Under the pieces are notes generated by a model, which was not told where the DNA came from, did not search any database, and saw only the letters and a list, made by a program, of their open reading frames with translations. This document shows positions 34,900 to 48,246 of a DNA stretch of 64,000 nucleotides, piece by piece; the first letter of the stretch is position 1; the number at the start of each line of letters is the position of its first letter. The stretch is from Cynocephalus volans (taxonomy: Eukaryota > Chordata > Mammalia > Dermoptera > Cynocephalidae), in the NCBI RefSeq assembly GCF_027409185.1, contig NC_084463.1:46664407-46728406 (forward strand), given 5' to 3'. Made by a program: the position numbers and the translations under genes.

Positions 34900-37880
34900 C
34901 TAGAGAGGAGTGATCCAGAGACTGGCAGGTGGGGAAACATTTATTGAGCACCTGCAGTGTGACTGTGGCCGAGGCCATGAAGGAGAGTCAGGCCAAGGCT
35001 TCACCCAGCCTCAGGGGCCAGGGGTCTGGAGCCACACCCACATCTTTCCCACAGCACAGACTCAGCCAAGGCCAGTTGTAAGCACAATGGCCCTTCAATT
35101 CCTTCAGCCCCAGGTCAGGGCAGGGTCTCTTCTCCCTGTTCTTGAAGGCATCAGGCTCTCCCAGTAGGTGGCTCCCAGTGTTTCTCCTGAGGACTTGTAA
35201 GGCCTTGGGACTTGTCTGTGAGAGGTGTGGGTCTGGGGTGGGGGTCTTCACCCACGTTTGCACATGTACCATCCTCTCCTGCTCCACCACCACCACCACA
35301 CCTCCATGCCTTTACCTTGACCATGCCTTCTGCAGGAACACCCTTCCCCCAGATTCTCCTCTCAGGACTTTCCAGGAACATTCTTGCCCTTTGTCACCCA
35401 GCCCCATTCAGGAGCTGTCTCTGCTCCCTGCCACCTGATTCCAGGGCTCACTGCCTCTCGGGCCAACCCCTTGCTCATGTATGCACTGGGTTTGGGCAAG
35501 GACCTGCATCTGTGATTTCCCAGCCCTCAGCGTGTAGGAAGGAGGGAGCTGTAGAGAGGAATGAAGTGGGATAAGGTGGGATGGGGGAGAAAGGGAAAGG
35601 GTTTAGGTGGGTCAAGAGGGGTGTGAAGAGACACAGACAGGAGCAGAGGGGAGGAGAGGCTCCTCAGCCTCTGTGGTGCAGGGGGAAGAATGGGGGCTCC
35701 ACATCCAGCTCTGCGGCTTCCTTGGTCTTCCTGTTTGGGAAAAGTTGCCTGTGGGGCTGGGGCTATGGCAGTCACCACTGGCCTCTCCTCGTACACCCTC
35801 CAGTTCCACACCTGCCCCATGGCTGCTGACTCCTGGCTGTGGAGGAAGAGCCCTAGGTGACAGTGGAGGGGTCCTGGGCTCACACAGGGAACACAGCTGC
35901 GGCTTCATAGCCTCCACCTTCACCTTGACCAGTTCCTCTGCAGCCGGGCTCACACAGGGAACACAGCTGCGGCTTCATAGCCTCCACCTTCACCTTGACC
36001 AGTTCCTCTGCAGCCGGGAGGGTGATGAGCAGGTGAGGACAGGTAAGGGCCACCCTCCTTCTAAGGTCTTCCCTCCTAGCCACCCATCCACATCTTCCCA
36101 GCTTCCCCCATACCTCAGAGAAGCCCACCTGGATCTAGTCACTTAGTTGGTCACCATGCCTCACTTCCTACTACTATACTCCTCCATGCACACCAGCCAG
36201 GGTCCAGTCTCAGGACCTTTCCACAGGCCATTCCCTCCCCCTGGACCTCTCTCACTACAGTGTTGTGCTGGAGAGGATCGTTGTTGATGTTTAGAAATTT
36301 TGTAAGCATTCAAGTTGGTTCAGTGTGAGTATTTACAACAGAAAAACTGCAAACACTATAAATCCAGGGTGTTGTCAGGAGAGTCACTTACCAGCACAGC
36401 TGCAGCTCTTCTCCCCTTCATCCCTCTGGTGACCCCACTGACCAGTTCCCTCTTGACATCCATTCTCTCTCCATTCTCTTGTTTGGTGCATGGGATCCAT
36501 TGGGGGCAAACGCTGGCTGCTTTGCTCCCCACTTTCTCACCTGGGCCTGTGATGGTCCCATACACATCCATGGCCATGAAGAATGGCTCCACCTTGTTTT
36601 ACCAGCATCCTTTTGGCCTCTGAATGGACATAAGAGGGCAGCAGGGATGGGTTAGCAGGATCAGTGATGAGGATGCTGGGTGGTCACAAGTGTGGTAACA
36701 AGCGACTGGATTCAGGGTGATGTTGACGTTAGTACCACCACGGCTTGCTTAGGAACTGGTGTTGCAGGTGAGAGGAGAAGACCTGGGTATGACCCTGTGG
36801 TTTGGTCCTGGTGTTGCTAGGGAAGTTGTGGAAGGAGCAAGAAATGGATTTGAGAGATTCATGTGGAATTCCCAGAGGTCCTTGTGTGGGCCCATCAGGT
36901 CCTCCAGCTTTTCCTCAAAATGCAGCTTGGGGGCTGACCACACAGGCATTAGGGCCCACCGGCTGAGAACTCATACCATGGCCTGGCCCAAGGGGGGTCT
37001 TCATGCAGACACTTCAGGGGCTTTGTCCATGCTCTGCCCCACTGGATGCACCTTTCTGTCAACCATCCAGGGCTCAGCTTAGCCAGCTCCTCTGGTCCCA
37101 TCCTTGATAGTGTTCCTCTTGCAACCCAGCCCAATCCCCAGGCCTCTGGCACTGGGACCACCTCATCTGCCTCTGTTCTCTTCCTCTATCTGGCAGTTTG
37201 AGGAAATTCTCTCCTTGCCCTCCTGCAACATGGTGTGCTCCCATTCTCCTGTCTCTGCATGAAGTGCTCTCCGCCTTCCTCCCGGCAATAGCTCCCTCTG
37301 GGCCTTCCTATAATATGTATTTTTCTCACATACAGAACCCAGCCTGAGTGAGCGGAGTGCTGGTTGTCACAGTCCCTTACTTTGGATCTGTCTTATGAGA
37401 GAAGTTGAGTCCAGGGTAAGCCAGCCTGCCCCACATCAACAGGGTACAACCACAGGGACCTGGGTCGACCTCCCAGTATCCATTTGTTTGAGCAGCGTGG
37501 CTTTCTCAACCTTGCTTTATTCTGCACGTGGGGCAGGCGGGGTCTTTGGGGGGAGGTGCCCGCCTCAAGAGGAGGGCTGTTAGGGATGTGATGTGCAGCA
37601 CCTGAGCCCCCCACCTTTCCCCTTCTGGTTGGTTCCTTCACACACACTTAGAACCTCCGGGATTCCTGGGGCCCTGTCTTCCAATCTGTCACAGCAGCCA
37701 GAGCCCCAGGACAGGAGGGCTGGCGGGAACATCTGCCAATTTGGGGAGCCACGTTGGCCCCAACTAGGCTTCACCAGCAAAGGAAGCATGTACATTTTAA
37801 TACCAGGTGATGGAGACAACATAAGCTGCTCAGCCAGGCCTTTTGTTGTCCCATGTGAAAGGTAAGACTGTTTTTTTCAT
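34900..37880 (-). other. GC-richer segment, possible decayed minus-strand gene, unidentified
   Basis: Minus-strand frames at 36949-36749 (start MPVWSAPKLHFEEKLED), 37161-36949, 36592-36356 and 36128-35880 have gene-like composition. CAATAAATG on the minus strand near 34935-34943 could be a poly(A) signal. I recognise no domain and could not join exons with good splice sites. The internal 70-bp duplication would shift any frame. It may be a pseudogene or chance. Confidence 0.2.
35876..36015 (+). repeat. Exact 70-bp tandem duplication
   Basis: The 70 bases at 35876-35945 (starting GGGCTCACACAGGGAACAC, ending CTCTGCAGCC) are repeated without a mismatch at 35946-36015. Perfect identity implies a recent event or an assembly artefact. 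It is not a multiple of three. Confidence 0.95.
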
Positions 37881-37892
37881 TTCTGTGAAGAA

Positions 37893-40333
37893 TGTTAGAC
37901 ATCATCTATATAATGAAACATCGTAACCATGCTGGGCCTAGTCCACTTGGCCAGGTCCCCAGCAACTAAACCTTGACGGATGATTGGGCTGTGCAGGTAG
38001 CCTTGGGGCAACACTTGAAAAGTCCATTGTCTTCCTTCCCAGGTGAAGGCAAATTGATCTTGGCTATCAACTGAGATTGGAATACAGAAAAAAACATTTG
38101 CAAGTTCCAGTACATAATGATAAGTTACTAGCTGTGTCATCAGCTGATCCAACAAGTCGTATGCTGAAGGCACAGACACATGAAAAGGAGGCACTACTCT
38201 GTTCAGTTCTTGATAATCCACAGTCATCCTCCAGGTCCCATCAGGTTTTTTCACTGGTCATACCGGGGTGTTAAAAGGGCTATGTGCAGGACAAGTGATG
38301 CTGACTTTTTCTAACTCCAATATATTGGCACCAATTTTCATACGTCCTCCTGGCAGGCAATATTGTTTCACATTGACTACAAATCTTCACTTGAGTAATA
38401 CCTGTGGGTCATGTTTAGCATGTCCCCATAGCACAGGCTTTACTGTCCATATCTGCAGCTGGAATTCTCCAACTGTTATTTGCATGTGTAACCCATAAAA
38501 TACACCTATACCTAATATGTATTCAGGTACTGGGGATACATATACAGTATATACATGAGGGGGCAATCGTCCTATGCCCAGTGGCAAGACACAGCTTTGA
38601 CTTTAATTGAATGTCCTCCATAACCATCAACATTCACTGTGGCCCCCAGAAACTTATCTGGGTTGCCATGTATCCACCAATGCCAATACACACTGCACAT
38701 TTATCCTTGACCAATGTATTGCCATTTCAACATGAGCCTCCAGTCCTTTTCTGCCCCCAAAACATAAGCACTTTGGCCTGCCCCCTAATTGAAACATAAC
38801 AGACCATCCACCTCCAAGGGAGTAACCAAAAAATCTTTTAAATTTGCTTTCCACCTGTTTCTGGACATTTAGTGAAATGCTGTTTGGTGTGCAATTGTTT
38901 CCACAAGGAAAACAAGACCACATTTGGCTGCCAGACAATTTTCTTCCCTATCAACTCCTGCCATATCAAACCACATCTGCATATGGCTTATCTTGCTTGG
39001 TCCCTTTGGGGCAACACTCTGAGAATTTCTTGGGGACCTAGTTTTCACCACCTTTTGGAACCACTTTGTCTCCTCCCCTTTGCTTTGCCCAGAGTGGCCA
39101 TAATAGTCATTACTTCAAGTATAGGGCAACCAATGGATGGGGCCATTATGGCCATCAGTGTCCCAAAGGTCATTGATGGAGCATTTTGCAGGACTACATC
39201 TCTCATACTGCCTGTAAAACATTCATCATCTGGGCCACAGGTGTTCACGTTAAACATGGACTGCTGCATCCCCCAGCTTCTGAATTATTTGAACCAGCTC
39301 AGCATACATTTTCCATCTATTCACAGTTTGTGGCAGTTCTCTGGTGTTAGTCCAGAGAGTCTGGATGGCTGCATTCACCCGTTCCATCAAGGAGTGGTTA
39401 TCCTGTCCCAGTGCATATCCGCAGCTGTTCTGTAACTGCTGTGCAGTGATGGATACATGGTGATAGAGGCTAACATTTCCATCTCATCACCAGAGTACAT
39501 CAAACTATCCATCCCTATGGCCCATAACTGCAGCAGCCAGGCAGCTAGGGGTTCACCCTATTTCTGCTGAAACTGCTTCCTTAAGTCAACCAACTCAGCT
39601 TGATTATAGGGGACATAAGTAATAAATTGGGTCTGCTTGGTCCCACGGGCTGTTCATGCTTCATTTTCTGATGCACAACAGGTCATGCCAGGGGAGGCAC
39701 AGCCTCCTCCAACTCACCAGTGGGTTCATCATCATCCCCAGTGTCAAAAGCAGGTGTGACCTGTTGCTGTACTTGAGCCTCCAGAACAAGTACCCGTGCT
39801 TCCAACAAGTCTGCTTTCTGTGGCAAATCTCAAAGCCATGCTACTTCATGGAGTACTGGGTCCATGTTGACTCATAGTACAGTGAGTAACAGCCAGACCC
39901 CGGTCAACAGGAAAGCAGACACCAGGTACCACATAACCAAAGGGAGCCACATTTTCTCCCCTTCCCAAGGGGCTAGTGGCTCCCTTACCTGCTCAGAATC
40001 CTGCTGCCAAGTACATGAGTTGTTGGGCTGGATCGCAGACCCCTCTGCCCCATGCTGTGCGGGTTGTGACTCAGGTAGTTGAATAAAAAAGCAGGTGGCC
40101 ACTGGAAAAGTTGACATGCTTTATTCCAATGTGAGCTTTCCAGCCAGAGATTCAGAGCCGCTATCTTCCGTGCTGAAAGTACCAACAATGGCAACAAGCC
40201 AAGGAGCATGTGGGCGTGCACGTGCAGTCACACCACTCGTATAATTTTTTTGCAACAGATGTGCTGAATCATACCCAGCCAGATATGAGGCGAGGGGGCC
40301 TGACTATATTGACTCCATTTTCCTCACAGGGAT
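37893..40333 (-). mobile_element. ERV-L-like provirus remnant, antisense, with 5' LTR
   Basis: The minus strand carries an LTR at about 40333-39930 (starts TGTGAGGAAAATGG; AATAAA at 40125-40120). Degraded gag- and protease-like sequence follows, with a VDT motif in the frame at 38938-38654. A reverse-transcriptase N-terminal half lies at 38254-37895. That piece of about 120 codons holds VDYQELN, LPQGYLHSP and the catalytic YIDD box at 37912-37901, and stops directly after it. The rest of pol and the 3' LTR are missing. Motifs resemble class III ERV-L pol. Frames between are broken, so it is inactive. Confidence 0.75.
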
Positions 40334-40489
40334 GTTGGGGGAATAAAGACAAAATTCCGTGTGGGCAAATTATTAGATGATATGAATGAGTATTTTTTAT
40401 TTTTAGTTCTGATATAGGTATTGCTGCTGTAGAGCCTAAGTCTGTTTTCTACACATGCATTTTAAAGTATTAAAAAGAATTATATCCCT

Positions 40490-40930
40490 ATTTTAATTTA
40501 CATTATTTTTATTTTTTAAATGTTTTTATATTTTTTATTGAAAGATAATTTTTATACATATTTCTGGTGTACAAAGTTAACTATCAATAGTTGTATGATG
40601 GTCGAATCAGGATAGTTAACTTATTCATCATTATAATATGTAATCATTCTTGAAGTTGTTTAACAAACCAGAAATTATTATGGTAACTTTCTTCCAATTC
40701 ATTAAAAGATGCTTATTTTCATCCAATAAACTAATTAGTGAGTCTCCGATGGATTTCATTGCACAATTGGAAAGATGCTGTTGTGTATATAGTAGAATAA
40801 AATAGCAGGTCACAGGGTAGGTGCACTCCATAATCATTGTGCCAATTTACACTTGCAGTGTCTGAGAGTTATTTGCCCCAACTCCCAGATTCTGTTCATC
40901 CATCCATCTATATATCAATCAAATATTTAG
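40490..40930 (-). mobile_element. L1 3' end, antisense
   Basis: TTTTTTATTGAAAGATAATTTTTATACAT, CTGGTGTACAAAGTTAAC and AATGATTATGGAGTGCACC-type strings are the complement of an L1 3' UTR, close to the copy at 62890. From 40931 to 41990 I see no gene or nameable repeat. Confidence 0.6.
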
Positions 40931-41989
40931 TTATTTGATTTTGTGTGTTTGTGTGTGTATGTGATGGGACTGCACTTTCCCTTTTCTTCCCTGGTTTCTG
41001 CCACAGACTAGGCCAGGAGTTCTATGCAAGGGTTTCTCAAAGCCCCAGCTGCTACCGGAGTTTCTCTTCAAACAGGGAAATGCCTGGCTTGAGTCATTAA
41101 GGTTGATGTGGGCTTGAGTGGTAGAATGAGACCAAAATTGCTCAGAGATTATTACCATGAGGATCTGGAGATAGTTGATAAGATTGAGAATAGTGTCTAC
41201 TGTTTAGGATAATCTAAGGATGGCATTATAATGATTTTGTTCTGGCATAACAGTTTATCATAAAGTGGAAAGAAGGGAAAAGGCTATGCTTCAACAATGA
41301 AGGTGAACTGTAGACTGTACCCAGATTAACAAAACTGAGAGGATGTGTTGCTGGCAGACTGACCTTACAAGAGATATTTTAAAAATTCTTAAGGCTGGAA
41401 GCCAGTGACCCCAGACAGCAATTCAAATTCACTCAAAAAAACACAGGGCAGCAGTAAAGGTAAATGAGAAACTTTAAAAGGCAACATACATGCACATTGT
41501 TTCTACTTTCTTCTCTTAGCTGATTTAGAAAGAAACTATATAAAACTGTACATATATACAGTATTGTTCTCCCTGTAACATATAGAAATATAATACGCAA
41601 GTACTGGTGAAGAACCCCAGGCCAGAATTTGCTGAGGTCCAAGAGCAATGTCCATAGTCCTAGACCTTCTGCATGGCCACAGCCGAGGGACATTATTCAC
41701 CATGAGAGCTTCTCATGAAAAATGCTGCCCATGCATCATCTCAGCATCCAGCCATGTGGACCTTGAGGTCAGTGTGCATATTTGACTGATTCTCCAACAC
41801 CAATGTTAAATGGGATGAAGAAAAAGAGTGCTTGAAATACACCAAAATGCCTCTACTGCAAGGTTCACATTTGCACATCTTGGTAGTCACATGACCTAAG
41901 CTGCCGGTCACAGTTCCTCTGGTGTCATGTCTAAGGAAGCATTCCCCAAAGCAAGGTCTCAAAACTCTACTTCCATATTTTTTCATAAG

Positions 41990-42750
41990 AGTTTTGCAGT
42001 TTATTTTTTACATTTAGGTTTATGATCCATTTTTAGTTAATTTTTGTGTATGTTCTACAGCAAGAGTTTAACCTCATTATTTTATTGTAAATATCCAATT
42101 TTCTCAGCAGTATTTGTTGAAAATCCTATATTATACCTTTACGTTGTCTTCTCACATTTGTTGATGATAAATTTACCACAAATATGAAGATTTATTTATT
42201 GACTTTCAATTCTATTTTACTGATACGTATGTATTTTTGTGTGCTCTGTCAGTACCACACTGTCTTCATTCCTGATGCTTTATAGAAGACTTGAAATCAG
42301 GAATTGCGAGTCCTCCAATTTTGTCCTTTTTCAGTATTGTGTTGGTTATACTTGTTCCCTTGCACTTTTATAGAAATCTTAAGATGAGCGTTTCTGGAAG
42401 AAAAATGTAACTGAAGTTCTGATAGAGATTTTATTGAATCTACATTTAATTTGGGGGAGTACTGTCATGTTAACAATGAATGTTAGATACATAAACAAGA
42501 CATGTATTTTCATGTATTCTATAATTTCTTTCAAAAAATCAGTTCAGTTTTTGATGTAAACATCTTGAACCTAAAAAAAATTATTCACAAGTAGCTGTAA
42601 GATGTTAGCAACTATTCCTTATTAGTTTGAGAAAGTTTCCTTCTATTCTAGCTTGTTGAGTGTGTTTAATCATGAAGTGACGTTGCATTTTTAAATAAAT
42701 GCTTTTACTTCACATACTGGGAATCACATCTATGGAGGTTTTAAACCAAC
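41990..42750 (-). mobile_element. L1 ORF2 fragment, antisense
   Basis: AGGTTTATGATCCATTTTTAGTTAATTTTTG and CCATTTGTTGAAAA-like strings followed by GAATTGCGAGTCCTCCAATTTTGTCC are the complement of the ORF2 C-terminal half. The next 800 bases (42751-43560) contain no feature I can support; a 110-codon minus-strand frame at 43519-43187 shows no domain. Confidence 0.7.
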
Positions 42751-43701
42751 AACTCATCTTTCCTTCTGTTTCTACAACCTTCTCTCACAAACTCATACAA
42801 TCTCTGAAGGAAAATCAGACTCTATTAAAAACTGGGTGAGTTGATGAATGAATAGTTAACCCCTCTTGATCCCAGTTATCCTTGCAGCTTCTTGCTGCAT
42901 AATTGAGGGTTGGTTTTCACTCCCATGAAGTGTCAATTGGAAGTTCAAATATTAATAATGTTAGTGGGCATGATGGAGGATATGCACACTTCATAATTTT
43001 GTCTTCTAGGAAAAAAAATATTAGCACCAAAGGAGAAGAATGTGCAGAAAATAAAGTATGTCAAGGGAGTGTGTGGCTAAAATGAAACAAAAAAATAAGT
43101 AAAACTTTACACAAGAAATATGTTAAAGGAAATAGACTAGATCTTGGCCGTAGATTTCAGATGTGGGTTTGTTCATTTTGAAAATACTATTTCTTATTCA
43201 TTTTCTGAGTCCTCTTAAACCAGTCTGGATGGTGACCATTATGTCTGCCTCCATCATTTGTGGGAAGTGTCTGTCCCACCTTGTCTTCTGTTACAGGTAA
43301 GAGGGCCCTGGGAGTCACCTGTGGGTCTTCAGTTGTAAAGCATTTGACAGGCTTTTCTTGAGTTCTCTCTCTGCTTTCTTCTCCCTGAATCTCATGGGAT
43401 GTCTGTAACCTGCTGCTCCCCACCCCAGCCACGTGTGCAGATATGTCTGATAATTCCCACGATAGCCTACAAGTGACTGGGAGATTTTCAGGGAGGCATT
43501 TGAGCACAATCACAGGCAACCAAGGTGTGGAACCTTTAGGTTTTTAATTCAGTTAAGTCACTTTTCTAAATGGTGTCAGATAAGGGCCCAACTTTATTCT
43601 TTTGCACATGAATATCCAGTTTTCCCAGCACCATTTGTTGAAGAGACTAGTCTTTCCTGATTTTGTAGTTTTGCCTTTTGATGAGGATTATTTGACCATA
43701 T

Positions 43702-43767
43702 ATGAGGGTGCTTCAGTTATCTTTTAATTCTATTTTTTCCACAAATTTTTGAAGTACCCTCGTGTGA
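43702..43767. mobile_element. Mariner-type MITE (copy 2), shortened
   Basis: TGAGGGTGCTTCAGTTATC at the left and TTTTTGAAGTACCCTCG at the right are inverted ends like those at 28078. It lies in antisense L1 and has lost about 15 bp on the left arm. Confidence 0.7.
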
Positions 43768-44931
43768 GATTTTATTTCCGAGCTTTCCGTTCTATCCCAT
43801 GTGTCTAAATGTCTGTCTTTGTGCAAGTTTCACACTGTCTGGATTACTGTAACTTTGTAATACATTTTGAAATCAGAAAGTGTGAGGGCCAATGATTTGC
43901 TTTTCGTTGTCACATGTGGTTTGATTATTTGGGGTCCTTTGATATTCCATGCACATTTTAGTATTTTTTTCTCTATTTCTTAAAAAGAAAACACCACTGG
44001 CATTTTGATAAGGATTGCTTTGAATCTTCAGATTGCTTTAAGTTTTATGAACATTTTAACAATATTCTTTCAGCCTGTGGACATGGATACCTGTCTATTA
44101 ATTTGTTTCTTTAATTTCTTTATCAATGTTTTGTAGTTTTCTACAAGCACACATATCTAGCCCTTGGTTGTTGTTTTTTTTTTTTTTAATAAGAATTTTA
44201 CTCTTTTTCATTCTATTGTAAGTGTAATTTTTTTTCTCTTTTTAAAAATTAACTAATTAGCTATATTGACAAAATTGTACGTGTTTATAAAGTTTTAAAA
44301 TATGTACACATTGTGGAAAGGAAAAAAATCCAAACTAATTAACATATGTATTACCTTACATATTTATCATGTTTTATGGTGAGAACTTTTATAATCTACT
44401 CTCCTAGAAATTTTCAGGTATAGAATACATTATTGGTGACTATAGTCACCATGTTGTACAACTATATATACATATACATACTGAAATTACTCCTTCTCTC
44501 TATCAGAAATATTGTATCCTTTGACCAACATGTCTCCATCTGCCACCTCCCCCCTCCCCCAGGTAACCACCATTGTCCTCTGCTTCTGTGAGTAAGACTC
44601 TTTTGGAGTCACTTATAAGTGAGATCATGCAGTATTTGTCTTTCTGTGCATATTTCACTTAGCATAATGGCCTCCAGGTTCATCCACTTTCTTACAAATG
44701 ACAGGATTTTCTTTTTCTTTTTTTAAGGCTGAAAAGTATCCTGCTGTTTATATATACCATATTTCTTTGTTTATTTAGACCTGATGGACATGTAGATTAA
44801 CCTCCTATCTTGGCTATTGTGAATAATACTGCAATAAACACAGGAGTACAAATATCTCTTTGTCATACTGATTTCATTTATTTTAGATGCACACCCATGT
44901 GTGAAATTGCTGAATCATATGGTTGTTTTAT

Positions 44932-45494
44932 TGTCTGGCTAGGCCACCACACCAGTTGTGGGGCTCTTTTACCTGCTGGTAATCCTGCATGACTGGGCCG
45001 ACTGTTGAGCTAGGGCTGGGTCTGGAGCTCCCAGACCCCTCAAGCCCATTCACAGACTGGGCCACGAACCCTTCTCACATGCCAGGCTGGGTTCCCAGAC
45101 CCCTCACACACCAGGCCAGGTCACCAGACCTCTTCATGCAGGTCTGTGAGCTAGATAACAAGCCAAAAGTTCCTTGCATCCATAGGTTTGGAAAAGCATG
45201 GCTGCACCGGGCAGATGCCCAAGGCCGATGCCCACCTAACTGCTTTACTCAAACTCTCTCTCAACTCTCTCTCTCTCTCCACCTCTCTCTTTTCTCTCTC
45301 TCTTGCTCTCTCCCTCCCCCTGAGGAACGCAATAGCAACAAAACTAAAAAGATACACTGGCGTGCATGTGCACGAACTCCACCCACCCATCTACACCCAC
45401 ACCCACACACACAATTTGCTCACAAAGAATGCTGAACCACACCCAACCGGACCCAAGGTGAGGGCCCTGACCAAATTATTCTATTTTCCCCACA
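44932..45494 (-). mobile_element. Solo LTR, same family as the ERV-L-like remnant
   Basis: It has TG...CA termini (TGTCTGGCTAGGCC to TTTTCCCCACA) over 563 bp within L1, with a possible 5-bp duplication (TTTAT/TCTAT). The right end (GGTGAGGGCCCTGACC...TATTTTCCCCACA) aligns with the right end of the ERV at 40270-40333 (GGCGAGGGGGCCTGAC...CATTTTCCTCACA). By that comparison it is minus-oriented. An internal (CT)n-rich run lies at 45245-45320. Confidence 0.7.
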
Positions 45495-47103
45495 TCTATT
45501 TTTAATATTTTTGAGGAATGTCCATACTAATTTTCATGATGCCTTTACCAACTTACATTCCCACACACAGTATACAAGCGTCTGCTTTTCTCCATTCCCA
45601 TTCCAAGTGTTTTATTTCTTTCTTTTTAAATAATACCCATGCTAACAGCTGTGAGGTCATATCTATTAGCTGCATCTTTGCCTTTCTCTGATGACTAGTG
45701 ATGTTGAACGTTATTTTTTCATATGCTTGACATCCTTTATATATCCTCTTTTGTGAATATATTTTCAAGAGGTTTTTTTTTTTCCCACTCCTTTTAATTG
45801 GGTTGTTTGTTTTCTTGCTGTTGAGTTCAGTTTCTTATATATTTTGGATATTAACCACTTATAAAATGTACGGTTCCCAGATGCTTTTCTTATTCTGTAG
45901 GTTGTCTCTTTATTCTGTTGATTGTCTCCTTCATTTTACATAAGCTTTTTAGTTTTAAGAAATCTCATGTGTCTATTTTTACCTTAGTTGGCTGTGTTTG
46001 AGGGATCATGTCCAAAAAATCTTTGCTCAGGCTAATGTCATGAAGCTTTTACCCTGTGATTTCTTCTAGTAGTTGTACAGTTTCAGGTCTGAGGTTTAAT
46101 TCTTTGATTTATTCTAGGTTTATATTTATAAACATTATAGATATGGGGTAAAATATGGCCCATTTTTATTTTTCTGGATGTGGATATTCAGTGTTTCTGA
46201 CACTGTTAAAGAAGCTGTTCTTTACCCATTGTGTGTTCATGGCATTTTGGTCAAAAATCAATCAACCATAAAAGTATGGATTTATTTGGGGTTCTCTATA
46301 CTCTTCCACTAGTCTATACATCTTTTTCTATGCTAGTGCCATGCTCTATTTAATTACTGTATCCTTACATTATATTTTCAAATCAGGTCATGTGATGCCA
46401 TCAGCTTTGTTCTTTTTGCTCATCTATTTATCTATTTGGGGTCTTTTGTGGTTCCATACAAATTTTGGGATTATTTTTTCTATTTATGTGAAAAATGGCC
46501 TTAGAATTTTGATAGAGATTGCATTGAATGTGTAGATCACTTTAGGCATCATTTATATTTTAGCAATATTAATTCTTAAAAATAATAAACACCAAATATT
46601 TCCATTTAGTTTTGTCTTTTTCAATTGCTTTCATCAATTTTTTATAGTCTTCTGTGTACAGACATTTCACCTCCTTGGTTAAATTTATTTCTCAGTATTC
46701 TTTCTTTCTGACTTGGATCTTTTTTTTTTTTTCTTTTTCTTACTTAAATTTTTGGCAAGGACTTCCAGTACTATTGTAAATAGAAGTGAAAAGAGTGGGT
46801 ATTCTTGTCTATTTCTGAACTTGGAGGAAATCTTTCAAGTTTTCACTATTGAATATGATGTTAGAATTGCCTTGTCATAGATTGCCTTTATTCTGTAGGA
46901 GTACAGTTTTTCTATACCTAATTTACTGAGAGCTTTTAGTCATTTGCTGAGAGCATGTTCAATTTTGTCAACTGCTTTTGTTTTTTGTATCTATATGATC
47001 ACATAGTTTTGTATTTTATCCCATTAATGTGGTAGATCACATTTACTGATTTGCATTTATTAAAACACGTTTACCTCATAGAAATAAACCTAACTTCTTC
47101 ATG

Positions 47104-47271
47104 GTGAATAAATCTTTTTTTTTTTTTTGTCTTTTTCGTGACCAGCACTCAGCCAGTGAGTGCACCGGCCAGTCCTATATAGGATCCGAACCCGCAGCAG
47201 GAGCGTTGCTGCGCTCCCAGCGCCGCAGTCTCCCGAGTGCGCCACGGGCTCGGCCCGTGAATAAATCTTTT
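47104..47271 (-). mobile_element. Young CYN-type dimeric SINE with a perfect 15-bp target duplication
   Basis: GTGAATAAATCTTTT occurs at 47104-47118 and again at 47257-47271, exactly flanking the element. The complement starts GGGCCGAGCCCGTGGCGCAC, is CpG-rich, holds two tRNA-like units and ends in an A-tail. It is the youngest-looking repeat in the window. Confidence 0.93.
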
Positions 47272-48246
47272 AATGTGCTGTAGAATTCAGTTTCTTAGTA
47301 TTTTGCTGAGGATATTCTGCATCTGAATTTATGAGTGAGATTGGCCTGTAATTATTTTTCTTGCGGTGTTCTTGTCTGGCTTTGTGTAAGGTAATACTGG
47401 CTTTCTAATGTGAGATCAGAAGTGTTCCATCCTGAAAGTTTCGGAAAAATTTGAGAAGAATTGATATTAGTTCTTCTTTAAGTGGTTGGTAGAATTTAAC
47501 TCTGAAGCCCTTGGGTTCTTGGTTTTTATTTAATGAGAATTTTATTATTATTATTGTTACTACTACTACTACTACTACTTACTCAACCTCCTTACTTGTT
47601 ATTGGTCTGTTCAGATTATCTATTTCTTCATAATTTAGTCCTTGTAAGTTGTATGTGTGTAAAAATGTAATAGTTTATTCTAGGTATCCATTTTGTTGCT
47701 GTAAACTTCAGGAGACTAGTTTCTTAGTTTTTTTTTTTTCCTCCGACGTCAGTTGTAATATATTCTTTCATTTTTTATTTTATTTATCTGTGTCCTCTCA
47801 TTTCTTTCTTATTAACCTAGATAAAGTTTTATCAACTTTGTTTATCTTTTAAGAAAACAAACATATATCATAGTTCTGTTGACCTTCTCTATTGTTTTAT
47901 TAGTTTCTATTTTATTTCTTTCTCTGTTTATTTTTGATATTTCACCCCTTCTTTGGGGAAATATCAAACTTAGGGCTTTGTTTATTCTTACTTTTCTAGT
48001 CCTCCAGTGGTAATATTAGGTGGTTCTTCTGAGGTTGTTTTTTAATGCAGATATTACTACAAACTTTCCTTTACAACTGCTGTCCTGATATGTCATGTCT
48101 CCTTTGTTGTTTTTCTCATAATATTATTTGTTTGTTTGTTAATTAATTAATTAATTTATTTATCAATGTTTTGATTTATACTTTGACCTATGAGTTGTTC
48201 TGGAGCATGTTGTTTAGTTTCACGTATTTGTGAATTTTTCTTTTTC

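Larger units (their letters stand above)
43560..48245 (-). mobile_element. L1 sequence, antisense, with three nested insertions
   Basis: Complementary L1 3' UTR and ORF2 sequence runs with interruptions: 43560-43700, 43767-44931, 45495-47118 and 47272-48245. The piece at 43560-44200 is ORF2-like and is followed by a new 3' end near 44230, so at least two L1 copies are joined. The inserts are a MITE (43702), a solo LTR (44932) and a SINE (47119). Confidence 0.75.
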
